From Aricia agestis (taxonomy: Eukaryota > Arthropoda > Insecta > Lepidoptera > Lycaenidae), in contig NC_056407.1 in NCBI RefSeq assembly GCF_905147365.1, forward strand, positions 14,099,001-14,163,000: a stretch of 64,000 bases of DNA, read 5' to 3'. How positions within the stretch are numbered: position 1 is the stretch's first letter; the number at the start of each line of letters is the position of its first letter. The notes below the pieces were generated by a model. That model searched no databases, was not told the DNA's origin, and saw only the letters and a program-made list of their open reading frames with translations. Position numbers and translations under genes: made by a program. Below are positions 43,360-55,700 of this stretch, piece after piece.

Positions 43360-43751
43360 ATTAATAATCTTCATTATAACAATTACTCTTCAACTAAAAT
43401 TAGCATAATATTTAATACACTTATGTTATATAAACTGTAAATTCATAAAATGTTCATAATTTCAACAATCCACTTTGTACTGTATAACTTTTACACCTTA
43501 CTTATTAATTAACAAAATATTTGTCATGAATAGATACTATGTACTTACTTACTTCTAATTTTATGAATACCTAACATTATATTTAGCCTACATATAATGT
43601 TATAAAGAGTTTATTTTAACTTTAATAGATAGGCATTAAAGAAAGCAAAAACCTATTCTTTATAAACAGCTGACTCTGTATAGTACAGTAAGTTTACAAA
43701 GAATAGGAGAGAATCTGTAGAGAGAGAACTACTGATTAATTACGTTACTGT
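43360..43751. other. AT-rich spacer between two MITE copies
   Basis: No gene or repeat was recognised. Confidence 0.5.
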
Positions 43752-44015
43752 ATACAGTGTGTAACAAAAATAAGTGATAATACTTTAGGGTGTGTACGTG
43801 TTCCTTGTAGAGAGTTCAATGTGAAAGTAGCAGCGCTGAAAGACGAATTTTTTTTTCACTTTTGTATGGGCAAGGGCCCGAGCGTCACGAGCTTTCCCAT
43901 ACAAAAGTGAATAAAAATTTTGGTCTTTCAGCACTGCTACTTTCACAGTGAACTCTCTACAAGGAACATGTACACACCCGTAAGTATTATCACTTATTTT
44001 TGTTACACCCTGTAT
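43752..44015. mobile_element. CAGTGTGTAAC palindromic MITE, complete (copy B)
   Basis: Same ends and arms as 43095-43359, only about 390 bp away and in an equivalent orientation. Differences are scattered single bases. Confidence 0.85.
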
Positions 44016-44361
44016 ATTTTTTATTTTGATTTGTGTGTTCAGGTAAGTATATCAAAAGTAATAAAGTTAATAAATATTTTTAACAAAAGTCTAGTTCTAG
44101 CTACTCAATATCACATTTTAAAAATATTTATTGTCACATGGCTTCAAAATTAACGTACATTATTTTCCTATTTAGTGTTTCTTATATTTTAGTAATTTTC
44201 TTGGGGAACACTATTATGTAGGTATTATTTTTTAGAAATCATAATATATACTGCTAAATAAAATGCAATTGATATAATAATTAAAACATTAATAAAATTT
44301 TATTGAAAAACATATTTTGCTTATCGAGGATCAACCTATGTTGGCAAAATAAAATTTCAGA
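44016..44361. other. AT-rich, nothing recognised
   Basis: No supported frames or repeats. Confidence 0.5.
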
Positions 44362-44548
44362 GGGCTTCGCTAACACGTTTTTTTATCGCTTCTTAGATGA
44401 AGAATCGTCAATCAAAAATGTATGAAATTGACATTAAATATGCGTTTGATAAAAAAAGTCGACGTTTGACTCATGTCATGTCAAATCCATACATTTTTAT
44501 TGGCGATTCTATAATAAAGAAGCGATAAAGAAAACGTGGTGGCTAGGG
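44362..44548. mobile_element. Palindromic MITE 'TTATCGCTTCTT'
   Basis: GGCTTCGCTAACACGTTTTT and TTATCGCTTCTTAGATGAAG, then AATGTATGAAATTGAC, pair with GTCAAATCCATACATT and AAGAAGCGATAAAGAAAACG. The arms are imperfect. Confidence 0.65.
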
Positions 44549-46107
44549 GCTCAGATGAAATAAAAAACCAAGATAGCGAACGGTCGTTATTAAATTATTG
44601 AAGCCACTTTATTTACATACGCACACGCTTACACGCACACACATGCATCAAACTACGCTACGAAGTATGAGACTTGTCGACTAGCCATACAGCCTGTACA
44701 AATCTGTCAAATCCTATTATTCCACCCGAGTATACATAAAATAAGTAAGTATAAAATGGAAACAATAATTATAGTAATAGTAATTATTACTTATGTAAAT
44801 ATCTCTGATTTGTGATGAGTTCCGTAGCACAGCCTTACCAACCATAGCATTCTAATGTCTATGTTTAAATATAGAACTTAATTAATACACCTGTTTATTA
44901 TAATTATTATTTTACTAAAATATGTAGACGTCCACAGCTGTCAGTCACGGGCATCATTTCATAATATAATTTGGGCATCTTTAACATTATTGAAGTTTGA
45001 ACTATGTTCACTTAGCAGCAAAAGGAGTACAGTGTGTAACTAATATCATAAATAAATAAATAAATAATAATCATGTAAGTACCTACTTTGAGTATAATAA
45101 TGTGTTATTAAATAGTTGGCTTCTTAATAATATGATAACAGTTTTTACCACAGAGTGATGGCGTATTATCTTTATCATAGACCAAAATATACTTTGGCCT
45201 ATGATGATAGGTACGCCTATGTACCTACTACAAAATTGAAAATATATAATATCTTACAACCGCAAAATTTGTATCACTTTAGATTTGTCCACACTGCCCC
45301 TTTTTTTGTTCATCAAGGGCATGCGTTATAGCGCATTCAACATCACATGTGAGGCATGCCCGCGACGCTATGACACTTTTCTTTCCAACGCGGGTGGATT
45401 TTGACGCATTCAATTATTGAATATGCCAAAGGATAGTTGAATAAAAAGATGATGGCGAAAATTGAAGTAGAAATTGCATAGTGTGGACATAGCTGACTCA
45501 TTTTATTGTTTATTTTATTTCGCAGAATATATTTATAATAGAGAGGTCAGAAACATAAAATAAATTGGAAAAACTTGCTAATAGCTACATACTCTAGCTA
45601 ACTATTTAGTAATCTGTGCTAGAGCCTACTCGTCTCGCGGTTTTGACCATAGCTTCTTCAGTAAGCCAAATAATATCGACGAATATTAACATGTTAATTA
45701 CGTTTAAAATGATTAAATATTAATGTGAATGTATCCTTCACAGCATCGGAATTCATTTACCCGCTTGTACACGTGTAGAATATTTCCTGACTGACGAGAT
45801 TATTATAATAAAATTATAATACCTAAATCTTACTCTTCTTATAAAATAATTTTGGTAGCAGCTACAATAATGTACAAAAGTCAAAACCTAAACAAAAACA
45901 CTTCGGAAACATTCCATAATATCCGTACCATAAAGTTAACATACCTAGCGGAATATATTAACTTTATGATCCGTAGGTACATTAAATTATTCTTAAAAAG
46001 TATAAAAATTACTTCATCACCTAAAATTACTTTCTTACAGCATACTGTCATTTCAATTGCACTAATTCAAGTCCTCAGCTTTACTTCACAGATACATTAA
46101 GTATACA
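44549..46107. other. Intergenic DNA 3' of the receptor gene, nothing recognised
   Basis: AT-rich with several AAATAAATAAATA-like runs. The open stretch at 45852-46100 lacks recognisable features. Confidence 0.45.
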
Positions 46108-46600
46108 ATTCATCTAGAATCTTCTAGCTTCAATGTCAGTTCCGCTTTATCCTTTCTTGATTTCTTGATTTCATCCTACTTTTTTCTGCAGTGGCTGGAG
46201 CAGCATTAGAGTGAGTAGGCCCACGGAGGTGAGGTCGCCAAGGTCCTACCTTCTAGCTCCTATTATTAGGGTTCAATTTGAGTTCTGCTTTCTCTTCTTT
46301 TCCAATCTCGTCCTTCTCTTTCCTGCAGTGGGTAGAGCAGCAGGATGTGGAGAGGCTCAGCATCTAGAACCTTCAAGCTCCTGTCGTTAGAGTTTAACTT
46401 GAGCTCCGCTTTGTCATTCTCTTTCCCGATGTCGTCCTTCTCTTTCCTGTAGAAGCTAGAGCAGCAGAAGGTGGAGTAGGGCGGCATCTAGAATCTTCTA
46501 GCTTGTATTATTGGGGTTCAGTTTAAGTTCTGCTTCGTCCTTCTCTTTCTCTATCTCGTCCTTCTTCTTGCAGTGACTGGAGCAGCAGGATGTGACTGTG
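46108..46600 (-). repeat. Tandem repeat of the receptor's cytoplasmic-tail coding segment (about four units)
   Basis: GAGCAGCA anchors recur near 46579, 46459, 46334 and 46198, spaced 120, 125 and 136 bp. On the minus strand the units read CCSSHCKKKDEIEKEK (real tail), CCSSFYRKEKDDIGKEN, CCSTHCRKEKDEIGKEE and CCSSHCRKK-stop-DEIKK. The ends are AELKLNPNNTS, AELKLNSNDRS, AELKLNPNNRS and AELTLKLED. Only the first is coding by the standard gene model; the others lie after the TAG stop. TCTAGAATCTTCTAG marks unit boundaries. Confidence 0.85.
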
Positions 46601-46762
46601 AGTATGGCGGCGAAGGCGAGGGCGGCGCAGGCGCAGACGGTCCCGCCCCAGTCCATCACCCCGCGCACTATGCGCAGCTCGCCCAGCACCTTGCTCTCTA
46701 CCTGTACCTTTTGCTGCACCCAGAATATCGGGAACAGCATCTTTGGTACGTTCGCGTATAAA
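46498..46762 (-). CDS. CD36-family receptor, terminal exon (TM helix and tail)
   Basis: Acceptor CCTTTTACAG. It encodes LYANVPKMLFPIFWVQQKVQ, a transmembrane segment (about 26 residues from VMDWGG to TSCC), then CCSSHCKKKDEIEKEKDEAE and LKLNPNNTS, TAG. The juxtamembrane cysteines resemble palmitoylated sites of CD36. No AATAAA was seen in the 400 bases after the stop. Confidence 0.9.
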
Positions 46763-49700
46763 CTGTAAAAGGATTAGACATATTTTAGCATTTTCGAAAA
46801 AAAGAGCCTCTAAAGGGAAATAGCTCCACATAATATTTGTGTTTCCGTCCGTCTGTCTGTCCGCGGTTTTGCTCAGAGATTATAGGACCTACAAAGCTGT
46901 AATTTAGATTTGCATTCATGCACATATTATTAAAACCCCGACAAAATTTTACATAAAATCTTTTAAAAAAAATATGGTAAGTACCTCCTCTAGGTACAGT
47001 CTACACATCAAGCGGGGATGAATTTTTTTTTCGCGTCCACTCCACCGTGTGGGGTGTCGTTGGATAGGTTTTTTTAAAATATTATTAGTATTAATAGATC
47101 ATTTTCCAATTTAGGGATCCATCTGTGAAATATTATCTAAGTTTTAAAGCGGAAAAATCGTTAGAGTCCAGTGTCCCCCCCTCCTACCAGCTAAACGGTT
47201 GCTTCTGAAAATGTGAAAAAATTCATGAAAGTAGGAAATATGCTGAATTTAAGAGGAAAATTATCACGGCTAAGAAGATTTTATTAGTTATTGAGTAATA
47301 ATAGTCGATCAACTAAAAAAATGTATTCGGCGAAAATTCCTTCGAAAGTAACTGAGATGATATAAAACGCGTTATAAATGTACATTCATTGACCATACAA
47401 AAATTTCCAAAAACTAGCGGTACTACGGAACCCTATATTGCGCGTGGCCCGACACGCACTTGGCCGGTTTTTTATAGACAGTATAACTAATTTTGAACCG
47501 GTTTTACATATAAATATCAAAACGATAATTACAATAGCTATTAAAGTTTCGATCTACGACGTGTTTAATTTATGGTACTATAATCTACACTACTATTATA
47601 AAGAGGAAAGATTTGATTTTTTGTTTGTTTGTTTGTTTGAGTCGAATAGGCTCCGAAACTACTGGACCGATTTGAAAAATTCTTTTACCATTGGAATCCT
47701 GCATTATTTCTGCTGAACATAGGCTAATTTTTATTTTGGAAAAATATAAGGTTCCGTAAGATATTTGGGATTTTCGGACGCAAGGTTTAAAAAATCAACC
47801 AGAAAAGTTACTTATTTTGCGTACGCTGCCTAAACTATAAAAGATAGAGGCATAAAATGTTCTAAGTAATTATAGATCTTTTAAATATCTACAAAAAAGT
47901 CCGCGACACACTATACCTATCTATGTTGAGTGAGGCACAATAACCATTTTTTTATTAAAAAATCTAGAATTTTTTTTGGACTATATTTAAATGCGTTTAT
48001 TTAAATCATGCTATTGACCCTTATCAAAATAAATTATTTCATCACTAAGTACAGTTAATGTAGATAATATTTGGTCTTTGAATGATTAAAATTGGACGTT
48101 TGGTTTTAATGTTATGGCGAAATTAAAATATTACGATTTCTGCTGCACGTTGCGAATTGGGCGTCAAGGCGCGATGCGCGGGTGTGCGTGCGGTAGGGGA
48201 GAGATTTAATTATCAGTGCCACAGACTCGCCCGGAGAGTCCACGTAAATATTACCTCGATCGTGGGAATCGCAGACACAATAGATTTTCAATAGTTATGC
48301 GACATCCGGGTGCTGCTTTATTGATTTGATATAGACTATCGTGCTTCATTATTATAATCCTAATTTCAAAAAAGCTTTAAAAGTTATGACTACGAAAGTA
48401 ATATTTTTAGAACTTTTTAAAATAAGTTTTGAATGACTATTATTTTTGATTGCTATTATAATTAATTAATTTCTTTAACTATAAATCTCCAATAGCGGCA
48501 GCCGGCTGCCAGCATAACAATTGAAGATCTATTGTGTCTGCGATACCCACGATGCCGATGCACGATGGAAGTATTAATGCATATTTTTTAATCCACACTA
48601 TTTCTGCTGAATATAGGCTATATTTAATGAGAGAAAAAAGGGAACCGTATTAAGTGTTAATAATTGTGTGAAAAATCTACCAAAATATTCCTTCTTGCTT
48701 ATGCTTTATAAATTATAGACTATACTTACTTATCGCAAAGTGATGTACTATAGTCTTATAGTTCTGCAGGTAAGGATAAAATAATCAAACATAACACTTA
48801 AAATATAAAAATATATAAAAAAAATACAATAAAAATGTGTTATATGTACATAATAATTATAATATAGTAGTTGCAGGCTAAATAATGTAAACTATTTTTA
48901 TGTTCTGCTTAACTTAAAGATTGACTACCTTTATTTAAAAAAAATAATTTAAAAACCAATGTCCACCCGTGCGAAGCCGGGCCGGGCCGCTAGTATATGA
49001 TAAAAAATGTACCTATTTGATTAGGTTTCTACTAAATTCTAATCATAATTTTTATCTAAGACGTTAGTGGATGAAGCAGGTAAGTAACAGTTAAAAAAAT
49101 GCCTTTTTTGCATAATATATTGCTTTAGGGCCGAGAAAATTATTCGAAATCAGAATGTGTATTTTATGTTATAGCCAGATATAATATTAGCCAGATGATA
49201 AAGTAGATAAGTTAGGATTTGTTCAAATTATAAGGGAAAAATGAGTAATTTTAGTTATATCTGTTTTTTTAATTTTATGAAATAAGGGGGCAAACGAGCA
49301 AACGGGTCACCTGATGGAAAGCAACTTCCATCGCCCATGGACACTAGCAGCATCAGAAGAGCTGCAGGTGCGTTGCCGGCCTTTTAAGAGGGAATAGGGA
49401 AATAGGGGAGGGTAGGGATGGGAAGGGAAGGGAATAGGGGAGGATAGGGAAGGGAATTGTGCCTCCGGTAAACTCACTCACTCGGCGAAACACAGCGCAA
49501 GTGCTGTTTCACGCCGGTTTTCTGTGAGAACGTGGTATTTCTCCGGTCGAGCAGGCCCATTCATGTCGAAGCATGGCTGTCCCACGTATCATGTGCTTGT
49601 CCTCTCACGTCTTTATTCATACAAAAAGCTACTTACGCTATATTTGGCATGGGCTCCAGGTACACGTTGTACTGAAACCGCGCTGACACGTCCAGGGGAA

Positions 49701-52700
49701 TCCCCAGCCGCTGAAAATTCATTTTATCTTAGTTACCACATAGTACACTAGTTATTACATAACGCTAAGAAATCTGCCGCCCCCTAGGAAGCTTATTATA
49801 TTATTATTTATTATATTTTTTATCCCGGGAAACGTTGTTTTGTCATTTAAATTTTAAATTATATCGCCTAGTGATATTTTATTGTAAAAAACATCATTGA
49901 TTTCGCCCATATTATTTTATTGAAGTGATTAAATAAGTATGCCACCATGGCAACGTCCATCGCTGTCCCGTCGTCGCACAAACGGTCGCCGTCAGTCTCG
50001 AGTTGTAATAATTTACTATTATTTATTCAACGAATGCACTTATCAATATATAAAGTACCCAGTAGCCGATTCTCAGACCTACTGAATCTATACATATAAT
50101 AAAACTGTAGAAATGACAATTCTGTACATTAAAGATATCCAAAAAATAATAAGCGGGGGCTGTTACTATATCACTATGTATGTTTGTTCCAGCATCACAC
50201 GAAAACTACTGATCCGATTTGAATGCGGTTTTCGCAGATATATTTGTCTTCTTCCAACTTAACATCTGGTGTACAAAAAATTTTCCCCCCACCTCTCTAA
50301 GGGGTCAAAAGAAGGGGTAAGATTTTGTACCAAACTTTTTTCTTTAACACGAAAACTACTGATCCGATTTGAATACGGTTTTCACAGATATATTTATCTT
50401 CTTCCAACTTAACATCTGGTGTATACATTTTTCCCCCCTCACCCCTCTAAGGGGACCAAAGAGAGGGTCAAATTTTGTATCAAACTTTTTTCTTCAATGG
50501 ACTAACTACCATATTATTAACTGTATTTTCCAATTTAATATCTGGTAAATAAAATTTTCCCCCACCCCTTTAAGGGGGCCGAAGAGGGGGTCAGATATTG
50601 TATTAAGCTTTTTTTTTAACATGGAAACTACTGATCCGATTTGAATATGGTTTGTATCAAACTTTTTTCTTTAATAAACTTACATCATAATATTATAAAC
50701 TGTATTTTCCAATTTAATATCTGGTGTATAAATTTTTTCCCCTCACCCCTCTAAGGGGACAAAAGAGGGGGCAAGATTTTGTATAAAACTTTTTTCTTTA
50801 ACACGAAAACTACTGATCCGATTTGAATACGGTTTTTGCAGATATAATATATGCCTTATTTAAACTTAGCATATGCGCTGCCCCTAACGAAGCAACCAAT
50901 TGACTTGATTTTTGGCATCGACTTAGTTGAAAGGATGGAGTAACATAGGCTACTTTTGGTCTTGGAAAAACATGTTTCTAAAGGAGATTTGCAAGAATAT
51001 TCGTATTGTACATGATTTTCGAATTCCACGCGAGCGAAGCTGCGGGCAAAAGCTAGTATGCATATAAAATTTGGTAAAAATCAGTAAAGCCGTTTCGGAG
51101 GAGTACGCTGTCTAACATTGTGACACGGGAATTTTATATATTAGAATAGCTGTCCCGGCAAACGTTGCTTTGCCATAATATAAAGTCAAGCCCAATCTCC
51201 TACCCTTTTCCCTTCCCTACCCTCTCTTATTTCCTTGAGTACCCTCCCCTATTTCCTTCCCTACCCTCCCCCAATAATGCACCTGCAGCTCTTCTGATGC
51301 TGCTAGTGTCCATGGGCGACGGAAGTTGCTTTCCATCAGGTGACCCGATTGCTCGTTTGCCCCCTTATTTCATAAAAAAGTACCTATTTCGCCCACATTA
51401 TGGTCATATCATTTTATTTAAGTGACTAAATAAGTATGTTACCATAGCAACGTCCATCGCTATCCCGTTGCACCAAAAATCGCCGTCAGTCTCGAGTTGT
51501 AATAACTTACTATTATATTTTATTCAAACAATGCACTTATCAATATAATAATAAAGAATATTACAAACATACAAGATACGCGCCAAACACATAACCCTCC
51601 TGGCAGTCGGGTAAAAAGTACCCAGTAGCCGATTCTCAGACCTACTGAATATGCATACTCGTATAAAATTTGGTAAAAATCAGTAAAGCCGTTTCTGAGG
51701 AGTACGCGGCCTAACATTGTGACACGAGAATTTTATATATTTAGAAGATTATAATTTGATATTACGGCCTGATTATAAATCCAGGGCTGTATTTAATTAG
51801 GTAAGTAGATATAATCAGTATTAATATTATAAATACGATAACTGTCTGTATATTCTTTTAACTGTTTGTTATCTCTTTACGATGTAACAAATTTAAATCG
51901 ATTTAAATCAAATTAATATGGACAAACTGAAATCCCGGGAAAGGGCATAGGATGGTTTTAGGGTACCGTAGTCAACAAGGAACCCTTAAAGTGTTCGTTT
52001 GTCCGCGGTTTTGCTCAAAGACTATAGGACCTACAAAGCTGAAATTCGGCATGAATGCAGATATTAATGATGCCGACAAAATGGTATACTGGGTGTTAGT
52101 GTTAACTGTTAACACCGTTATCCTTAAAACCATCTTCATCATCATTGCCGATCCGGGCAATTTGTATGGCTATGAAGACGGAATTTTTCATTTTGATGGG
52201 CTCATTTTAAGGTTTTAAGGGTGTTAACCCTAACAACCTGTATAAATTCTTATTTTTTTATGGTACCTCTTTGGTTATGGCACTCTAAGCACGTTCTCTG
52301 ACACATAATAATGTTGAGAATTTAATAATTACATAATTACTACAATATGTACTAACTGTATTTTCATAAGACACTGTAGGCTTTTCGTACAACAATAACA
52401 ATTATCATATCCAAGATTAGCATGAAGCCGTCATTCGGCATTTACAAACAATCGGCTTACCTCTGCCTATGTCCACACTCCACGTGACAGTTAAACACGT
52501 GACTCGTACTGCACGTGCTCGACTGCCGAGTGATTACGAGGTAAACCGGTAGCACAATATTATCACACGGTAGGTATAGTACCTCAGCTGTAGACTTGAT
52601 ATCAAACTCACTTAAATCAAGTTAAGTTTTATGCATTTTGAATTTTTGATGCTTTAAACTTTAAAGTCTATCTCGTTTCTTGCAAATCCTTACTGATGTC

Positions 52701-55700
52701 GATATAAAAGTGTGTCTGTCAGTCTGTTACGTCTTCACGTCTAAACCGCTGAACTCATTTAGATGGCCATGGAGATATAATAAAAACCCGCAAAAGAACA
52801 TAGGATGGTTTTTATCGTGACAAAATGTTCCCTTACTCTAAAGCAGGGGTACTCAAGCTTATTTTGTCCACTGCCCACTTTGAGAACAAATTATGTTTTA
52901 GCGCCCCCATTGTTTCAATTTAAAATGCACCCAGATGAACGTCCCAATTTTTTTTCTGAGTCCCACACCGCCCTTTAGAACTTCAGTGCCCACGAGAGGG
53001 CGTTTTCGCCCACCTTGGGAAAGACTAAAGTAATATCTAAAGTCTAAACTAATATCAATGCAACGAGCAACATCTATTTCTTCTAGTTTATCAACAACTT
53101 ACCGGTTCAACAGCAAAGTAGAACGTGTGGAGGTCTGGATCAGGGGCAAGACCCTCCACCTTGTCTAGCAGGTCCGGGTCTCCGTGGAGGAAGTGAGGTA
53201 GGGAGAGGAAGGAGGGGCTGCCGTAGCGGCACGCGGACACGTTCATCACGCCGCTCCACAGGCACTCGCCGTTGCAGAAGCACGAGTTGCGGTCGGTGGA
53301 TGATGCTGGAATAGATAAGGGAGTCAATAATACCTCTTATCAGTGGTTGATGCTGAAATAATTATATAGAAGGGAGTCACTATAGTGCTTACCTCTTAAT
53401 GGTTGTCGATGCTGAAATTATAGGTGGAGTTGTCAGCAAACATTTAAGCTGACGTAAGGTTGGGACTAATTGAGAAAGAATTTATGGTACGATTCACACA
53501 AGATAGGTGGTGCGTAGGGTATGTTATTCGAATATTCGAATACTCGTTTTATTCGAATATTCGACGATTTTATTATTCGAATATTCGCCAAATTATTTTT
53601 CGAATAATTCGAATACTAAAAATATTTTTTATTTTTGTTTAAAATGCTATCAAACATAAAATTAACATGGAATAAGTACATAATTAAGTTTATTTCAGAA
53701 AAATAATATTATTTATGAATATTCTACATCTTTAATGATATATATAAATCTGTTTTTAGTCTAACTAATGAGTATACGACCATTCATCGTCGCCGTTGAC
53801 CATGTTTTTAGTTTATTGTTGTTCATGTTCATTACGCCAGAAGGTTGTATATAAAACAAATTCGTTTTTTTAAGAAGGTAATAAATGTAAGTGCAACATT
53901 GAGATTTTTAAAATATGTAGCTAAAATATAAAATATATTTTTTTATACGCCTTTCTAGCTTGAAGCTCGCGATGTGATCTGTTCGACAAGTTGATAAAAA
54001 TTTGCTATTCAATAGCTTTACCACGGCACTCCTCGACTGATAATTGAAACAGTTAGTACAGTATCAAAAAATGTCGATGGCTCCTTAATATCATGTTATT
54101 TGTGTTATCAAACTTCAAGTTACTAAATTCACCAACTCTAGGATTGTTTCACCCTCCCCCAGGGCTTCGTTGCAATTTTTTTTTCTTTGTTGTGGGGTTG
54201 GTTTTCTAGTGGCCCTTTTTATAATTTCGAGCCACATTGACACAGGTGAAGCCGACTAGGCGAACTAGGATCGAAAATATCAAAAAGACGGGTAAGCTGG
54301 CTTAGTATTAATGAACAGATATGATAACGTCGAATATCATATTATTATTTAATCTGAACTGCTGCCTAGCAAGATTTAAGCATAATCACATGACAAAAGT
54401 AAAAGGTGCTACGATCGAAAACGGTTTACACTTTACAGCCTTTCTTTTATTGCCCAGCTGTAACCTTAAAATATACACTTTTAAAGTGTTTCAAAATAAA
54501 AATTGACTATGTCATTTATAAAGATTTATGTTGAAAAAAGTAAAAATAAGAATTGATTACTTTATAGTAATAACAAAATAGGTTGTACATGGCTGTACGA
54601 AGCTTTTTGTTACTTTTATTCAGAGTTTTCAGCATTTTTTAATATTTTTTAATTATTCGAATAATATTCGAATTATTCGAAAAGTTTTGTAAAATATTCG
54701 AATTATTCGAATAGTAAATTTGTCGAATAATAACATTCCCTAGTGGTGCGTTAAAATAAGGATAGGTATGCTCTTCTTCAAACATTATAGAGATTATTGC
54801 CGCAGAAAAAAAGTCATTGTCGAGGATTATTTGAAAGAAGGAGAATATGAGGATAGTAGGTATTTTATATAATTTATGTTTTAATCTCTCTACTAGATTA
54901 AAATAAATAGTTTCCTTGTAGATAACGCTAAAGCAAAACTAGTTGATATGCTAATATGAAACTAAGTAGCTCTATAGCTGTGCCACGCACGCCGTTTTTT
55001 TTTTATGAAATAAGGGGGCAAACGAGCAAACGGGTCACCTGATGGAAAGCAACTTCCGTCGCCCATGGACACTTGCAGCATCAGTAGAGCTACAAGTGCG
55101 TTGCCGGCCTTTTAAGAGGGAATAGGGTAATAGGGGAGGGTAGGAAAGGGAATAGGGGATAGTAGGGAAGGAATTAGGGTAGGGGATTGGGCCTCCGGTA
55201 AACTCACTCACTCGGCGAAACACAGCGCAAGCGCTGTTTCACGCCGGTTTTCTGCGAGAACGTGGTATTTATCCGGTCGAGCCGGCCCATTCGTGCTGAA
55301 GCATGGCTCTCCCACGTATAAAAATATTATATATATAAGAGACTTGAAATATATAATATTTCAAGTCGTATAAGAGACTGGAAATATATTGTAATTTGTA
55401 ACACAAGGAAAGACTGGTAGGTAAGTAATGAATGAATGAATGAAAATACTTTGTTTATACCAAAAAGTAAGATGCTCTCGATATGAAAGAGTTACTTTTC
55501 CATTTCACATGACGATAAATATCGCATTTCAATGAACTTACAGTTATCAAAAGTAGCTTCGTTCATGACATATTTGTGGTAAGGTATCCCCTCGAGGGTT
55601 CCGCTTTCCTGGTAGTCCATGTATACGGTCCTGCACAGGTCTGACATGAAGATAGTCAGCGGCTCACTCTCTGTCAGGTTGTGAGGCATGAACTCCCCCG

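Larger units (their letters stand above)
46763..49636. other. Receptor last intron: repeat, Helitron and SINE
   Basis: Holds a GGGTTCCGTA-family repeat (46840-47475, ending GACACGCACTTGGCCGG), Helitron twin B (47584-48993) and a SINE (49265-49605). Between them is AT-rich DNA. Confidence 0.7.
49795..51745 (+). repeat. Two head-to-tail copies of a CCCGGCAAACGTT repeat
   Basis: Copy 1 (49795-51145) and copy 2 (51146-51745) share TATTATTTATTCAAC-like blocks, CATGGCAACGTCCATCGCTG, CAGTCTCGAGTTGTAATAA, GTACCCAGTAGCCGATTCTC and TTGTGACACGGGAATTTTAT. Copy 1 carries the 970-bp Helitron. Copy 2 carries a SINE tail at 51190-51380. A third, single copy lies at 57586-57765. Confidence 0.8.
49711..53102. 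other. Receptor intron with tandem repeat copies and a Helitron
   Basis: Contains the tandem repeat pair 49795-51745 with the Helitron 50087-51056. It also has a GGGTACCGTAGTCAACAAGG-type repeat (51955-52220), TGTGTCTGTCAGTCTGTTAC-type repeats (51815-51960, 52690-52830), and a hAT-like remnant near 52844-53035 without a defined target duplication. Confidence 0.65.
53306..55541. other. Receptor intron holding a hAT element and a SINE
   Basis: hAT element 53515-54742 and SINE 54990-55318 account for most of it. The remainder is AT-rich, with a small AATATATAATATTTCAAG inversion near 55345-55365. Confidence 0.65.

Noticed and set aside
46266..46487. Independent small gene (MPPYSTFCCSSFYRK...)
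   Set aside because: It is the second and third tandem copies of the receptor tail read through, starting at a chance ATG after the TAG stop.
52844..53035. hAT-like element starting CAGGGGTACTCAAG
   Set aside because: The left end resembles hAT termini, but I could not define a matching right end or an 8-bp duplication, so it is mentioned only within the intron.
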